Shown: positions 6,271 to 7,431 of the stretch, in pieces
Numbering within the stretch: the first letter of the stretch is position 1
How the letters are laid out: each line of letters begins with the position of its first letter
Assembly (NCBI GenBank): GCA_945787595.1
Contig: CALZJV010000302.1
Location: 1-7,431, forward strand
Source: an uncultured Desulfobacterales bacterium
GTDB lineage: Bacteria > Desulfobacterota > Desulfobacteria > Desulfobacterales > JAFDCJ01
Direction: 5' to 3'
DNA: 7,431 bases
Program-made: the position numbers and the translations under genes
Notes under the pieces: model-generated
Told to the model about the DNA's origin: nothing
The model's database searches: none
Seen by the model: the letters and a program-made list of their open reading frames with translations, nothing else

Positions 6271-7431
6271 AGGTTCCGGACACAAAACTGAAATGATAAT
6301 ATTAACAAACAGTTGCAAACAAAGTTTCTGAGACTACACTCTCTATCAAGCCCTTATTTTCAGTGACTTGAGAAGACATGAGACATTCCAATTTTTTCTA
6401 ATATGTTTTTTGTCTTCTCCGTCAGCTCGACTGATTTTGTAATTGACTTGCCGGAAATCTTGTCAAAAAGAGTTACAAAGTCGATGTTGCTGAACGGAGC
6501 ATAGAGTTCTTTGGAATTCAAATAATCCTTTTCACCGCCGGTCTTTCTTTGATTGGCGAGAAATTTGTTCAGAAAGTAAGCTAGTATGCAGATCGTATAA
6601 ACCGCCTTGACATGCTTTTCAGTGTTAACAAAGAACGGCCTGATTTTAAGAAACGATTTTACGTTTTTGAAAACATCTTCAATCTTTGTCTTATCACGGT
6701 AAGCTCGTATGACCATAAAAGGCGTGACTTTAAATCCCCTGCCTTGACGTTCGATGTGGTTGGTGATGAAAACGCATACACCGTCAAGTAGTTTGTCTGA
6801 CTCAATGACGTCTGTCTTTTTGCTTATCCAAACTTTAAAGCTATTGACGCATTTAACGCTGCCGTTTTTAAGCCGCGTTTCAACGACAATTGGATCTAGT
6901 ACGGGTTGTTCGTAGTATTTTTTAATCTTTAGCCTTTTCAACTCGTTTAACACACGATTTTCAGTGGCCTGGCGCTTTCTGTCTCTTTTGGCATTCTTTA
7001 AGTCTTGGTTTTCGTTTTTAAGATAGGATTCGAAAAAATCGATTTTCTCTTTACGGTTTTTACGGTCCTCGACAAATAAAGTGGGATTAAAGCCGATGAT
7101 GAATCTTTTGTTGCCGACAATGCCGTGATCATTGAAATAAAGTTGATCATCGTACTTTTTATATCCAGCAGGTTTCGGCGATTCATCGTCAATGGATATT
7201 TGCTTGAACGGGGCTAAATCGACACCGCAACCCGGGATCTGATTTCGATCCAACGCTGAAATATATTTCATTTGTGCATCTTCAATCATCTGAGCGTTGT
7301 CATCCGATATGATACCGCGATCAAAAACCATGGTGACATTAGCGCCGGTCAATTGGAATCGCTTTTTACAGGCATCAATATTTCGCTTGAGTGTTTTGAC
7401 TTCAGCGGTGTTGCCTGCGAACACATCCCAT
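6271..7431 (-). mobile_element. IS1634-like (IS4 superfamily) insertion sequence, partial
   Basis: The transposase reads toward the protease gene, and its stop is followed by about 89 non-coding bases before protease homology resumes. I place the element end near 6271, just where the protease-like GINMAKPGYN segment begins; the exact tip is uncertain by several bases. By eye the element is richer in A/T than the protease gene. Its other end, terminal inverted repeat partner and target duplication lie beyond the window, so its borders cannot be confirmed here. Confidence 0.7.
6360..7431 (-). CDS. IS1634-family DDE transposase, N-terminus cut by window edge
   Basis: The frame is open from the window edge to TGA at 6362-6360 and gives 356 residues; the in-frame GTG at 7424 is only an internal codon. 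Counting from that GTG, VFDRGII at 33-39 carries an expected catalytic aspartate (D35). A lysine-rich helical region at about 120-170 (RKNRKEKIDF, KRDRKRQ) is the usual insertion before the final strand. DGVCVFITN at 214-222 precedes the signature RAYRDKTKIEDVFK, with Y242, R243 and catalytic E249, followed by KSFLKIRPFF. This Y/R/E arrangement and the overall order fit the IS1634 branch of the IS4 superfamily. Such transposases are commonly about 450-600 residues, so roughly the first quarter to third, including the first aspartate, lies outside. The visible part has no frameshift or internal stop, so the element may be active. A broader label, DDE transposase of the IS4 superfamily, is safer than the exact family. 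Confidence 0.85.
   Translation of the reverse strand, partial: WDVFAGNTAEVKTLKRNIDACKKRFQLTGANVTMVFDRGIISDDNAQMIEDAQMKYISALDRNQIPGCGVDLAPFKQISIDDESPKPAGYKKYDDQLYFNDHGIVGNKRFIIGFNPTLFVEDRKNRKEKIDFFESYLKNENQDLKNAKRDRKRQATENRVLNELKRLKIKKYYEQPVLDPIVVETRLKNGSVKCVNSFKVWISKKTDVIESDKLLDGVCVFITNHIERQGRGFKVTPFMVIRAYRDKTKIEDVFKNVKSFLKIRPFFVNTEKHVKAVYTICILAYFLNKFLANQRKTGGEKDYLNSKELYAPFSNIDFVTLFDKISGKSITKSVELTEKTKNILEKIGMSHVFSSH

Noticed and set aside
6262..6318. TTG start at 6318 for the protease, adding 19 residues
   Set aside because: Most of the added residues do not look like the family and come from DNA that appears to belong to the IS; no ribosome binding site precedes the TTG.
6296..6324. Outward promoter from the IS end toward the protease (TATTAT at 6301-6296, minus strand)
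   Set aside because: The -10 box is decent, but no acceptable -35 box exists at 16-18 bases; the best TTGTTT is at 15 with three matches.

Overview
The window looks like a piece of an anaerobic, probably sulfate-reducing deltaproteobacterial (Desulfobacterota) chromosome. The pointers are a membrane-bound respiratory formate dehydrogenase cluster, an ADP-forming acyl-CoA synthetase alpha subunit, a LonB-like AAA/protease, and intergenic spaces filled with short-period palindromic repeats. The assignment is an inference from gene content and style; no marker gene is present.

Layout. Positions 1-2081 (+ strand) hold the tail of a formate dehydrogenase cluster: the last 55 codons of the iron-sulfur beta subunit, a 65-residue predicted lipoprotein (382-579), and the cytochrome b gamma subunit (1032-2081). 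The spacers here are unusually long for such an operon. They contain a 30-base sequence present twice (215-244 and 711-740), a palindrome built of 9-base units (253-326), a 20-base dyad next to the lipoprotein ribosome binding site (352-371), and a roughly 205-base MITE-like element whose ends are inverted arrays of 7-base units (783-987). A strong intrinsic terminator (2233-2267) closes the region. Positions 2363-3787 (+) encode a stand-alone acyl-CoA synthetase (NDP-forming) alpha subunit. A perfect 29-base-pair palindrome, again made of 7-base units (3862-3937), separates it from a convergent gene. Positions 3958-6261 (-) encode a Lon-family protease with an intact Ser/Lys active site. Its first 60-80 residues are missing, because an IS1634-like insertion sequence begins at about 6271 and runs off the window end (transposase 6360-7431, -).

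How the parts fit. The formate dehydrogenase genes together would oxidise formate outside the cytoplasmic membrane and pass electrons through the gamma subunit hemes to quinone; the lipoprotein may be an accessory or envelope partner. The acyl-CoA synthetase and the Lon-like protease are separate transcription units with no evident functional link to formate oxidation.

What stands out is repeat architecture. Three palindromes of unrelated sequence, all within 3.7 kb, share one design: a short tandem array (period 7 or 9) facing its own reverse complement. The other clear event is the IS insertion that beheaded the protease gene, probably recently since the remaining frame is open. I found no defence system, CRISPR array, tRNA or rRNA.
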